Below the pieces are notes generated by a model. That model was not told where the DNA came from, did not search any database, and saw nothing but the letters and a program-made list of their open reading frames with translations. DNA of 64,000 bases from assembly GCA_009760885.1 (NCBI GenBank), contig CM019718.1, positions 32,535,030-32,599,029 on the forward strand. Reading direction: 5' to 3'. This DNA is from Achatina immaculata. Taxonomy: Eukaryota > Mollusca > Gastropoda > Stylommatophora > Achatinidae. The translations under genes and the position numbers were made by a program. Shown here piece by piece: positions 54,238 through 64,000 of the stretch. The number at the start of each line of letters is the position of its first letter. Positions within the stretch are counted from its first letter, which is position 1.

Positions 54238-55884
54238 ATACAGGTAGACAGAGGTGTATGGTGCAGTTTTACAAAGCGATAGAAGGAGTGAAAAAAAAAA
54301 AGAAAAAAAAACACAAACAGTGAAAAACATACAACATCCAATATTTCAGCGTGAGCCTTTTTCAAGGATTACATACAAAAACAAACACAGCATAAAATTA
54401 AAAAAAAAGAAAAATGAAAATAAAAAAAAAACTTAGCTTTGTGGCATCCTCTTTGTACACGATACAACAGAATGCGCCCTGAAGACAAGGCTGTGAGCTC
54501 ACAAAGGAAAACAAGTTGAACCAATCGGATGTTAGCGGCGGTGAAAGGGAGAGAACGATAGGCGTGGGGGTGGGGAGGGGGCGCAGGAAATAAATCAGGA
54601 GGCAATAAATACCTCTAGGCCGCTAGAGAAGAAAGTAGGTGTTGGGGGGGGGGGAGCTGGCAGATAAAGTGAAACTGATGAATGAAGAACTGCAGCGAAA
54701 TGTACGGGCTAAGACGAGAAAGTAGAGTATAAATAGCAGAAAATAGGTGGAAATCTAAAGACGTTTAAAGGAAGCTAAATATATTGTTAATTCTAGCTCT
54801 GGGTGGAGACAGCTGGCCTGGAAATTAAGGATCTGTTCTAGAGCCTTCCGAGATCATACACCAGAAGAACAGGAGAGGATTGCACTAACAGATATGTCAC
54901 GTTTTCCCCTGTGTTTTCTTTGGCAAAAGTGTTTTGCCACAGGGGCCCATGCCCTCTTGGAAATATCGTTAAGATGTTGACGAAAACGGTCTCCTAAGCG
55001 TAAACCGGTCTCTCCTATATATTTCATATCGCAACGTTTGCACATAATCGCATAAATAACATCGCGTGAAGTGCAGGTGAAGCCTTCCTGACCTGATAAC
55101 GTGAACTTAGAGAAGGAGATCTGGCTAGCCTCAATAACAATCGGGCAAGTGTTGCATCTACGGCGTCTGCAACGTCTGGTACCATAAAAAGAGGCCCCAC
55201 CCCCTCGTCTTAAGGCGACTTCTAACTAAAAGGTCCCTGAGGTTTTCATCCCGTCTGTAGGCCACCAATGGGGGGTTCCCCAAAGAGTTCACGTGTATCA
55301 GACTCGGTCTGGAGGAGATGGAGATGGCGAAACAGTATGTTCTTAACTACCAAACTATGAGGGTGGTTCGTGAGTACCAGTCTGACTCTGTCCGAGCTAC
55401 AGGGCGGTTTAGGAGTGAGGGCTAGTTGCCGGGATATATGACTGACGCGGTTCCGACACGACGTGAGAACATGTTCTAGATAACCGCGTTATCGGAAGAC
55501 ATCTAACATCCTGTGAGCTTGATCATGGACATCGCCACCCTCAGCACACAAACGTCGCAACCTAAGAAGCTGGGAGAAGGGACTAGAGTCCTCACACGAT
55601 CCGGGATGGGAGGAAGAGTACAAGAGATAGCTGTGAGAGGTTTATAGTGGACAGAAGTAGTGAACCCTGTAGGACCGATAGTGACGGCAATATCGAGAAT
55701 GTTAGCGGAAGTTGTAGAGACATGGGAGATGAAAGAAGTGACAGGGTTGAAGTTCTTAACGAAACTAACAAAGTTTTTAAGGTCTTCATCTGGCATAGAT
55801 ATGACTCCAGTGCCATCATCTATGTAGCGTCTATGGAAGGCTGAAAAAAGACCTCTATAGTATTCCAGAGCCTTGTGATCGAAA
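54238..55884 (-). pseudogene. Penelope-like element, 5'-truncated (RT + GIY-YIG)
   Basis: On the minus strand the sequence starts inside the reverse transcriptase: ALEYYRGLFSAF, then RRYIDDGTGVIS (YIDD catalytic motif), then FNPVTSFISHVS and LDIAVTIG. Frameshifts follow. A Cys-rich linker CRRRRCNTCPIV precedes a GIY-YIG endonuclease domain (VIYAIMCKRC, KYIGETGLRLGDRFRQH). RT plus C-terminal GIY-YIG defines Penelope-like retroelements. The 3' end (54370-54333) has AAGGCTCACGCTGAAATATT. The N-terminal RT is missing, so it is inactive. Confidence 0.88.
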
Positions 55885-56065
55885 TAACTATTTTGTATAC
55901 CACTGAACTATTTTGTATACCATTGATCTATTTTGTATACCACTGAACTATTTTGTATACCACTGAACTATTTTGTATAGCACTGAACTATTTTGTATAG
56001 CACTGAACTATTTTGTATACCACTGAACTATTTTGTATACCACTGAACTATTTTGTATACCACTA
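55885..56065. repeat. 20-bp minisatellite right of Penelope element
   Basis: Unit TATTTTGTATACCACTGAAC, nine copies. It is the left array's unit without CAAC and with CCACTG for CTACTG. Confidence 0.95.
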
Positions 56066-56920
56066 ATAGTATAACAAAACCTTAATTACAGACGCTGTGT
56101 CCTATTTTTCCTCCTCGCCGTCATCTCTCAGACAATACTGGGACCTCCTCCTGTGTTGATACAAAGCACAGCAACATAGGTTACACTTCAGCTGCCTAAC
56201 AACTTTAACTGTACCTTTACACCCCCCTTCCCTTAAAAAAGTGCTCACTAAGTTTTTCGGTTCGTGTGCTAAATGTTCAATCCGTGTGCAAAAATATTCT
56301 GGCAGAATTTTTTGCGCGAACACGTGCGTGGTAGCGTACTGTAAGGTGTGCATTTCTCAAGAAAGGTGGGAAAAAATCAATAGAAATTATGAAAACAAAC
56401 TCATGTATTTATTCAGCGCTACCAGGAAATTGATAAATAAAAGTAGTGAATTTGTGTATTTATTTATATACATATATAAAATATAGAAATACAAAATTTC
56501 TGTTCCGCGTTTCTCTGTGCCAGGCTGTGGTGCCACGGGAATAAAGCATTGCTCCACACCCTTACACAGAAGAAAATCCAGAAGAGAGATCATCTCCCCT
56601 AACGACGGCGCGACTGCAGACACAAAAGTGGGACAAAAGTCCCGTGTAAATAACATCTTAAGCAAATCCCCTTTAATAACTGTGTTTATAGGGTGCGTCA
56701 CCTGCAGATTCGCGCGCTCAGCTCAGGCTGACGCCGATTTCGATACCTGGATCAAAAGCGTTCATTTATCAGATTGTAGGTGTTTGAGACTTCAGAACAG
56801 TTGCCCTCTTTGTCAGCTCTGCGCCTAGCTCGGTAATTACACATTAGCCACCCACTCATCAATCTAGTGATCTGACTGTCAGTATCAATGTGAACTTAAT
56901 TACATGTCTTCTTTCCACAA
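56066..56920. other. No gene recognised
   Basis: Contains ORFs of about 80-105 codons on both strands (56102-56353, 56517-56828) without a recognisable domain, repeats or splice signals. It could hold an unrecognised transposon fragment. Confidence 0.35.
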
Positions 56921-57077
56921 GCCTTCCGTCTGTCTGTCTGTCTTTCTGTCTTTGTTTCTCTGCTTTTCCGTCTATCTGTCTATCTCTACCTGTTTGCTTG
57001 TCTGCCTCTTTGTTTGTTTCTGCCTATATCTGTCTGTTTCTCTGTTTCTCTGTTGATCTGCCTGCTTCTGTCTGTCC
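56921..57077. repeat. Degenerate CTGT/CTTT pyrimidine repeat
   Basis: Irregular TCTGTCTGTCTTTCTG repeats directly before the next LINE A fragment. Confidence 0.85.
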
Positions 57078-57182
57078 AGAAAACACTATAGAATGTAAAG
57101 TCCCTCACACATCACTGAGTGATCACTATTCGATCAGCTGCATATGGACACGACATGGCTTGAAAATTCCCAAAAATAAACA
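57078..57182 (+). pseudogene. LINE A endonuclease fragment (outer element of nest)
   Basis: ENTIECKVPHTSLSDHYSI aligns with GNVTECTVPHVSLSDHYPV of the 35.5-kb copy, including the SDH motif of the endonuclease. It stops at KNKH, where LINE B begins, and the matching continuation (SIKFRSF) is at about 61829. Confidence 0.85.
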
Positions 57183-58877
57183 TCTTACATCTTTCCCGTG
57201 CCGTTAAACGTCACATAGGGCCCGCGTGATAGTTCGCCAAGATGTCCTGTCTTTGGCGAGTTTTTCAACCTCATCAAGGGATGTTATGCTCACTGAATTG
57301 GTTTCTCTTAACAATGTCCTCTTTAGAGTTTCACGTGGTCGACCTCTTTTTCTTCAACCTGTTGTGTTCCACTTGATAGCTTGTTTGGGGATCCTCTGAT
57401 TGTTTCTTCTCATCACATGACCGACATATGTCCATCTTCTTTTTCTGATCAACCAATGGACAGGTTGTTGTTTGCTCATCTGTCTTATCTCTATGTTGTT
57501 CCTGAATTCTTTCCACTTTATACCGAGTATTTTCCTTAGGAATTTGTCTTCAAAAGAGTCTAATTTCTTGTCTGTTTCTTTAGTTGTTTTCCAGCTTTTA
57601 CATGCATAAATGAGTGTGGATATTATATATTTGAACTGAATAATCTTAACTTGGTTTTTGTGCTTATAACTTTTGAATCTCATATGTTCTCAAGATTCTT
57701 GAAGATCAGTGCTGCTTTGGCAATTCGAATTCTAACTTCTTTTCTGGTATCACCATCCTGGTCTATGTAGCTGCCGAGATATGCAAAATGGTTTACTTCT
57801 TCAACAGCTGTTCCTTCTACGTATATTTGTCCTTCGTTATTAATGAGAACTTTTTATTATTTTTGTTTTATCCTTGTTAATTTCAAGTCCTATTTTACTA
57901 GCCACTGAAGACAGGGTATCTATTTTTACTTGCATTGATTTCATATTGTCGCTGATAAGAGTTATGTCATCTGCAAAATCAAGATCTTCCAGTTGGGTCT
58001 CACGTACCCAATCAATGCCCGTTTTACCGGTGCAACATTTTTTTTCATTATGAAGTCTATGACAGTTCCAAAAAGCAAGGGAGATAATATACATCCTTGT
58101 TTCACACCTGTTTCAATCTGGAACCATTCACTCATTCCTTCGTCTGTATTAACTGCACAAATATATCCATTATAGAGGTCACTAATGATGTTGACAATCT
58201 TAGATGCTATTCCATATATTCTTAAAATCCTCCACAGTGAATCTGTATATATGCTATCAATTGCCTTTTTTAAGTCTATGAAGTTCAGGATTAATGGTTT
58301 TTGCTTTTCAATATGTTCTTCAAGTATTATTCTTAGAGTAAAGATCTGGTCGAGACAGCTTCACCCTTTTTGAAATCTTGCCTGCTCTTCTCTCATTGCA
58401 GCATCCACTATATCTTGAATTCTATTCAAAATAACTTTGCAAAATACTTTTGACACAACTGATAGTAAGGTTGCTCCTCTCCAGTTGTTGCAATCGCTAA
58501 GGTTGCCTTTTTTTTCGATACTTAACAATGGTTCCTTTTTTTTCTATTTAGAAGGGACTTTTTCTTGTTTCCAAACTTTATTAAACATTCTCTATAGTTG
58601 TTTCATGTTGTCGATATTAATAGCTTTTAACATTTCGGCTGTTATTTCATCTTCACCTGCAGCTTTATTGTTAGCCATTAGACTTACTGCTGTTTCAAGT
58701 TCATGCAATGTAATTTCATCTAGGTTTACATGTAGCTGTGGGAATGGTAAATCAGTTCAAAGGTCTATCAGTTCTTTTGGATGTGGTCGATTAAGTATTT
58801 CTTGGAAGTGTTCGATCCATCTTTACTTTTGGTCTTTACTTGATGTTAAAAATGTGCCAGTTTTGCTAAGGATTGGT
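57183..58877 (-). pseudogene. LINE B, RT and C-terminal part
   Basis: Minus strand. The 3' end ACGGCACGGGAAAGATGTAA lies at the left boundary. Upstream come KRRWTYVGHVMRRNNQRIPK, ACKSWKTTKETDKKLDSFED and LEDLDFADDITLIS (FADD catalytic box), then EINKDKTKII. Multiple frameshifts occur. The element is interrupted at 58877 by the composite retroelement and continues at 60373. Confidence 0.85.
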
Positions 58878-60372
58878 TGGTTCTAAGGACTGCAAACGCG
58901 CCACAAACAGCCTCTGGCAGTCAAGTCCAGCTCCTGGCCTTCCCGTGGCAGAACTGTTTAAACTGACAGGAGAAGGGGCGAGGGTGAATATCTGGCGCCT
59001 GAAAACCAGTTACTTAGGGTAGATGAGTGTCACGTTTGGTAGCTCATCTGCCGCTGTTGGCGAGATCTTCAGCTGCCGTGCGTGGAGCGGTGCTCTTCCC
59101 GGCCAATGAAGAAATTTGCAAATGAGGTTGCCGCGCAGCATCACTGCGGAAAAGATGGTTGAAAGAATAAAGCGAAGCAAACAGTCAAATCACGGCACCT
59201 CTGGTCTGGAGGTCGGCCAAGTCCTGAGTGCAGTCATATCGTGTGAAATGCATGAACCGGTTTGTCCCAGAGGTTAAGTCACTGCTGGCTTGACTTTTCA
59301 AATGCCGCGCGTGGAGTGAAGCTCCTCCCGGTTAAGGAAGTAAATGCGGAAATAAAGGTTGCTGTGCGGCGCCGATGGGAAAAGGTGGTGGAAAGTGAAG
59401 TTTAACCTGGTATGTCCAGTAGTATCGCTACGAGAGCTATACCACGGCACCTCTGCTCTAGAGGCCGCCTACGTCCGAAATACACCTACACTGGTGAAAT
59501 ATGCCTAAACCGGCACACACCAGGGGTGGAACTCGATGGCTAGACATGTCATGCCACCTCCGCTCTAGAGGTCGGTAACGCCTGATAAACACCCATACTG
59601 GTGAATTTTGCCTAAACCGGCTCATACCAGGGGTGAATCTTGAAGGCTATGAATGTCACAGTACCTCTGCCCTAGAGGTCGGTCCCGTCCCAAACATGCC
59701 CATACTGGGAAATGCCTAAACCGGCTCAACCCAGGGGTAGAAGTCACCAGTGGCGAGGATTCGTCCTCCTGGACAAAAGCTCCATCCTGGTCACAACTAG
59801 GAAGGGTAGCGGCCACGACCGCAAAATGCTGAAGTCGGAGACACTGGACCAGGGAAGTCTAGATAGGCAACCACCTCTCACCCGGCGGGGATGTCTGCGT
59901 ATCCTAATCACGCTGAGGTTTTCCGGTGAGAAAGTCCAACCCTGGACTGGATGGGCAACCACCTCTCACCCGGCGGTGATACACGGGTATCTCATAACAC
60001 GTCGAGGTTTTCCGGTGAGAAAGTCCAACTCTGTCCTGGGTGGACTAACGCCTCTCACCCAGCGGGGATGCACTGATATTCCAAACACGTCGAGGTCTTC
60101 CGGTGAGAAAGTCCAACCCTAGACCAAACTGGTGCAATGAAAACCACGGTGTCACGCAATCCCGCTTCCGAGACCCACCAAGAATACAGGCTAAAGCACT
60201 GTGATACTCTGAACCCCTTGTGGTCCTTCGTGGAACTCATGTGGTCTATTTTGGACCACACAGGGGACCACCGGACCTAACGAGGACCACATGTGTGAAT
60301 TCAGTAGGTTCACAGTGCGGTTTTTGGTGGTAGAAGTGAACGAAGAAGAAGAAGAAGAAGCTAAGGATTGGT
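58865..60372 (+). mobile_element. GAA-tailed composite retroelement, copy 3, nested in LINE B
   Basis: A 1.48-kb insertion flanked by exact 13-bp duplications GCTAAGGATTGGT (58865-58877 and 60360-60372), with LINE B resuming on each side. Order: 5' unique part (AGTCCAGCTCCTGGCCTTCC, GGCGCCTGAAAACC); GGCGAGATCTTCAGC block and a diverged second copy; about four units with CCTAAACCGGC and AGGGGTG; GGCGAGGATTCGTCC segment; about three units GAGGTTTTCCGGTGAGAAAG + TCCAACCCTGG; 3' unique part with GGACCAC motifs; GGTGGTAGAAGTGAACGAAG and GAA tail. It is the longest copy here and includes the 5' part missing from copy 1. Confidence 0.9.
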
Positions 60373-61785
60373 CGTTTTTTTTTAGATGTAATAGTACCTG
60401 TTAGCCTTTTTTGAATGTTATATAGAGTTTTGCTATTTCCTGTTTTTGCTGCCTTCTCCGCGTCTTTCGCCATATTGTCAATGTATTCTCTTTTATTCCT
60501 TCTAGCTGAACTTTTTACTTTATTGTCTAGTTCTTTGTATGTTGCTTTTGCCAAATCTCTTTCAAGATCTGTTTTTACATTCAACATGACTAATTTGGCT
60601 GTCTGTCTTTCATATATGGATTTCCATGTGTTATCTGATATCCATGCTTTTCTACTTGTTGTTTGCATTCCAGCACTTGTTTTTGCTGCCGTAATTATGG
60701 CTGTGCTGTAAGAATTCCATAATTCATCTTTATCTGTCCCCTCTACCTCACTGAGTGCAGCAAACTGTTTGGTAAGTTCCAGATTAAAATTACTCTTCGT
60801 ATTTTCATCATGTAGACTTTGACTGCTTATCTTTCTGTGTATTGCTTTCTTGTGTTGACTTCTCAGTTTTAGTCTTATCCTCCCTATACACAGATTGTAA
60901 TCACTGTTGACATCTGCACCCCTATATGCTCTTACATCAGAGATGTTCTGAATTGTTTTCTAACACAAAAATGATATATCTGATTTCTGGTTCTATCATC
61001 TGGAGATATCCACGTTGTTTTATGTATCTCTCTGTGTGGAAATATTGTTCCTCCAATGACCATGCCCTCTGTTAGACATAATTCAATGAATCTTTCTCAA
61101 TTCTGATTTACCGTATCAATCCCTTCTTTCTCCATAACTTTTTCGATGTCGGTGTTATCTTTTCCTACCGTGGCTTAAAATCTCCCATGACAACTAAGAT
61201 GTCGTGTTTAGGTACATTGTTAATGAGTTGTTGTAGTTGGTGATAGAATGTGTCTTTTATTTCGTCATCTGCATCGTTCGTGGGTGCATAGCATTGTATA
61301 ACTGTCATTCTTCCGTGTCTTATTTGGAATCGTGCTCTTAACATACGACTGTTCGCTGGTTCCCATTCTGTAAGGCTCTTTGCTGCTGCAGTTGATATAA
61401 TTATACCTACTCCCTCGTGATATTTCCCATCGTCTCTGCCTGAATGTATGATTATTTATGGTTTTCGGCCGATCTTTTCCCTGCAGCATTTGTTGTATTT
61501 CCCTAATTCCCAGGACGTCTAGGTGATATTTATCCATTTCTTGGATTACCTGAGCAGTTTTCGATGGTGCGGCCATTGTTCTTACATCCCAGAATCCCAT
61601 CGTTGTCACATTTTTGGGGTCGATGAATGTTTTCTTTTGGCTACTCTGAGTTGGTATCCTCGATGCTCGATTGAGTTTGATGCGAGTTTCCGTAACGGTT
61701 GTTTTTTCCCCATCTAGAGTTGCCTCTAGATGAGTCTCGGTATAAGGTTGTTGGTATTATGGCCAACTCCCGCTTTACGATATAA
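60373..61785 (-). pseudogene. LINE B, endonuclease and N-terminal part
   Basis: Minus strand. MGFWDVRTMAAPSKTAQVI and HLDVLGIREI mark the N-terminus of an apurinic-type endonuclease (61609-61265). Further down, LARSRRNKREYIDNMAKDAE-type linker sequence (60668-60400) leads to the RT. Several stops and frameshifts. The clade is not resolved; the style resembles I/Ingi- or RTE-related elements. Confidence 0.8.
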
Positions 61786-61828
61786 AGGTTAAAAAGGTAA
61801 AGGTAATCCTCTCATGCCTTTTTTTCAG
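61786..61828 (-). mobile_element. SINE 3'-end fragment at LINE A/B junction
   Basis: AAAAAGGTAAAGGTAATCCT and CATGCC match the 3' end of the SINE at 6244-6510, next to a T-run. A short piece at the 5' junction of LINE B, possibly a template-switch product. Confidence 0.4.
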
Positions 61829-62376
61829 TATCAAATTTAGAAGTTTTAGCAAATTCAGCTTAGAATCATTTCTGAAAGAGTTACAGGCAGCACCTCTAGA
61901 TCATGTGTACCAACTAACTGACCCTGATAAGGCCCTGGAATACTGGATAAAAACCTTCAGGGATATATTTGACAAGCGTGTTCCTAGTGGTGGGAGTTTA
62001 AACATCAAGTGAAGTCTCCCTGGATAACACCTGAGATATTGCAAGTCATGAGGGAAAGTGGATCAGGCCCACAAAAATAAGGAATTCAATAGCTACCGAT
62101 TACTTAGAAATAGAGTTCAGTATTTAATTAGGCAAGAAAAGAAAAATTACTTTAGGAAACTAGTTCAGAATAAATCAGACAGTAAGTCTGTCTGGAAAAC
62201 AATTAACATTCTAGGAAAGAAGAGAAAACAGTCTGACCTGCAGAGTTATAATCATGCCCGCTTGTGAAGAGTTCAGCAATCGCTTCAGAGAAGAAGTCAA
62301 TATCCTAAAATCTTCACTATCAGCACCAACCCCTACTTTTGACTTAAGCGAATTAAATACATTTATGAGTAGAAAA
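61829..62376 (+). pseudogene. LINE A, linker region (outer element resumes)
   Basis: KFRSFSKFSLESF, EYWIKTFRDIFDKRVP, then SYRLLRNRVQYLIRQEKKNY align with 36001-36350 of the other copy. Two frameshifts. It stops at 62376 where LINE D is inserted. Confidence 0.85.
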
Positions 62377-62919
62377 AGCAAACCAGGCTTTTGCTATGCT
62401 ACAGACTATATGGAAATAAAAAAAACTAAGCGTAAAGACGAAAATCAGGATATTTAAGAGTAATGTTCTAAGTGTACTACTCTATGGAAGTGAATGCTGG
62501 AAAATCACCAAAACCATAGAAAACAAGTTGAATTCTTTCCAGACTAAATGTTTACGAAGAATTAGACAAATATTTTGGTCAAACACTATAAGAAATAACA
62601 TCTTGTTGGCAGAGATGCAGATGAAGGCACTGGCAGCAATTATTGAGGAAAGACGCTGGGGATGGCTGGGACATGTGCTCCGAATGACTGACAACTCACT
62701 ACCAAAAACAGCACTAAGATGGACACCACAGGGGAACAGAAGTAAGGGTAGACCAAAAGAGACATGGAGAAGAACAACAGAGAGGATGTTGAGCAATAGA
62801 GGGCTCACCTGGGCAAGAGCAGAAAAAAAGGCAAAGGACAGGCATTTGTGGAAAACCCTTGCGGAAGCCCCATGTGCCCTGGGCACTTAAGGTTCAGAGA
62901 GAGAGAGATGAGTAGAAAA
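62365..62919 (+). mobile_element. LINE D, 5'-truncated, with 12-bp TSD
   Basis: 531 bp between exact duplications ATGAGTAGAAAA (62365-62376 and 62908-62919). It encodes LLYGSECWKITKTIENKL, RRWGWLGHVLRM, RSKGRPKETWRRTTERM and DRHLWKTLAEAPCALGT*, a LINE polymerase C-terminus that looks intact in this part. It then has GGTTCAG and an AG tail. The same 3' end is in the internally deleted copy at 15752-16029. Confidence 0.9.
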
Positions 62920-63885
62920 TATACAAATCTAAAGCAACCCAGTATTCCTTTCATGTCAGTTAGTGATGTTTATAAGTATTTTTCATCTTTAAAGAACAAC
63001 AACACAGCAGGACTTGATGAAATCAGCAACAAGATATTACACTACTCAGCCCCAGTAATTACAGATCAGCCCTAGTAATTACAGACATATTAACATACAT
63101 TTACAATTAGTGCATTGCACATTGTCGTTTTCCTGAGGCTTTTAAAATTGCAAAAATATATCCCCCTTTTAAATCTAGTTCGGAGAAAAATCCCTCAAGC
63201 TTTATACCAATTTCCATTCTAGACTTTGTCAAAACCACTAGAAAAATACATGCAAAAAAAAAAAAAAAACCAACTTTACAACACATGCAAGAAAATGATT
63301 TGATTCTCGACTGCCAGTCAGGTTTTAGGCCGACACATTCCTGCCACACAGCTCTCACAAAAATGACAGGATGTTGGTTATCTAATATAAACGATGATAA
63401 ATTATGCGGTGCTGTCTTTGTTGACTTTAAAAAAGCATTTGACATGATTGATCATGAAATCCTAGTTAGAAAGCTTGAGACTTATAGATTACACCCTGAC
63501 TTGACAAAATTTATTACATCTTTTCTTTGCAACAGACAGCAGGTAGTTTGCCTCAAAAAATCTTAAGTCAAGTTCATCTGTGGTTGATAATGGCGTTCCA
63601 CAAGGATCTATTCTTGGTCCTCTCCTGTTTACCATCTACATCAATGATCTTCCACTTCATCTAAAACATCATCTTGTGACCTCTGCTGATGACTGCACAG
63701 TTTACACTAGTGACAATGACTGTAGTAATCTTCAGTCAACTCTTCAAATTGAAATAAGCAGTCTAATTAACTGGAAGAACAACAACAACAGAATGCTCAT
63801 AAACACAAGCAAAACAAAATCCATGCTCATTACAACAAGACAGAAATTAACAAATTCACCAACAACAATACTACAGCTCCATTGA
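62920..63885 (+). pseudogene. LINE A, RT domain
   Basis: AGLDEISNKILHYSAPVI, then a damaged SxYRPISxL region, then SGFRPTHSCHTALTKM, GAVFVDFKKAFDMIDHE (intact first catalytic motif), PQGSILGPLLFTIYINDL and SADDCTVYTSD (ADD box). Frameshifts near 63060-63280 and 63565. The + strand match stops at about 63885. Confidence 0.87.
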
Positions 63886-64000
63886 CTTTGGTAAGATTGT
63901 CTACATGATGATTCCAGCTGAGGTGGTGGTCAATCATGAGAGCTAGAGTTTTATGTTCACTAACATAAAGATCTGGTCGAGACATCTCCCTTTTTGAAAT
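63886..64000 (-). pseudogene. Inverted LINE A piece joined to LINE B piece
   Basis: 63886-63965 read on the minus strand matches the LINE A segment that should follow on the + strand (AACATAAAACTCTA, CAGCTGGAATCATCATGTAG). 63967-64000 (AAGATCTGGTCGAGAC then CCTTTTTGAAAT) matches LINE B at 58340-58375. The window ends inside this. Confidence 0.65.

Noticed and set aside
56102..56828. ORFs of 83, 104 and 103 codons as possible small genes
   Set aside because: No domain, no start context, no splice signals, and ORFs of this size occur by chance here; left as unrecognised.

Overview
This window is animal nuclear DNA, not bacterial, viral or organellar. The signs are one gene with GT..AG introns, tRNA-derived SINEs, several non-LTR retrotransposon (LINE) families, a Penelope-like element, a mariner transposon, many MITEs, and very dense micro- and minisatellites. 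The repeat mix resembles a marine invertebrate, most likely a mollusc and perhaps a gastropod. The species is an inference and was not read from a diagnostic gene.

Only one host protein-coding gene can be supported, on the + strand. Three phase-0 exons (19413-19661, 20247-20354, 24960-26351) encode a bZIP transcription factor of the ATF3/JDP2/Fos group. Exon 1 carries a KEELR-type segment, exon 2 (exactly 108 bp) the DNA-binding basic region, and exon 3 the leucine zipper plus an unusually long acidic tail. The joined coding part is 582 codons plus stop. Any 5' UTR or further upstream exons are not visible. Intron 1 is mostly a 36-bp minisatellite in which each unit is a copy of the exon 2 splice acceptor. 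Intron 2 holds a 5'-truncated RTE-type LINE, a possible LTR, and a 26-bp minisatellite carrying a GTAAGT donor-like site in most units. The 3' UTR carries a perfect 27-bp hairpin and a long TTTC tract.

The rest is repeats. 1-19 kb: micro/minisatellites, SINEs, LINE ends, one full copy of a GAA-tailed composite retroelement (11.8-12.9 kb), Penelope ends in an inverted repeat (15.3-15.5 kb) and an internally deleted LINE (15.75-16.03 kb). 28-35 kb: minisatellites and a broken RTE LINE. 35.5-39.9 kb: a near-complete but decayed CR1/jockey-type LINE ('LINE A') split by a second copy of the GAA-tailed element. 41.9-43.3 kb: a decayed mariner. 44.8-45.7 and 51.9-52.8 kb: very long trinucleotide arrays. 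49.3-51.6 kb: LINE A and another LINE. 54.2-55.9 kb: a truncated Penelope-like element inside a minisatellite. 57.1-64.0 kb: a nest in which LINE A is interrupted by LINE B, LINE B by the GAA-tailed element, and LINE A again by LINE D.

The least ordinary items are: the GAA-tailed, VNTR-containing, SVA-like non-autonomous element, with three long copies and one 29-bp micro-insertion that all have 12-13 bp target-site duplications; the ladder of decoy splice acceptors ahead of the bZIP basic-region exon; and hammerhead-like motifs at Penelope ends. LINE letters A-F are local labels, not database names. Nothing here was tested by database search.
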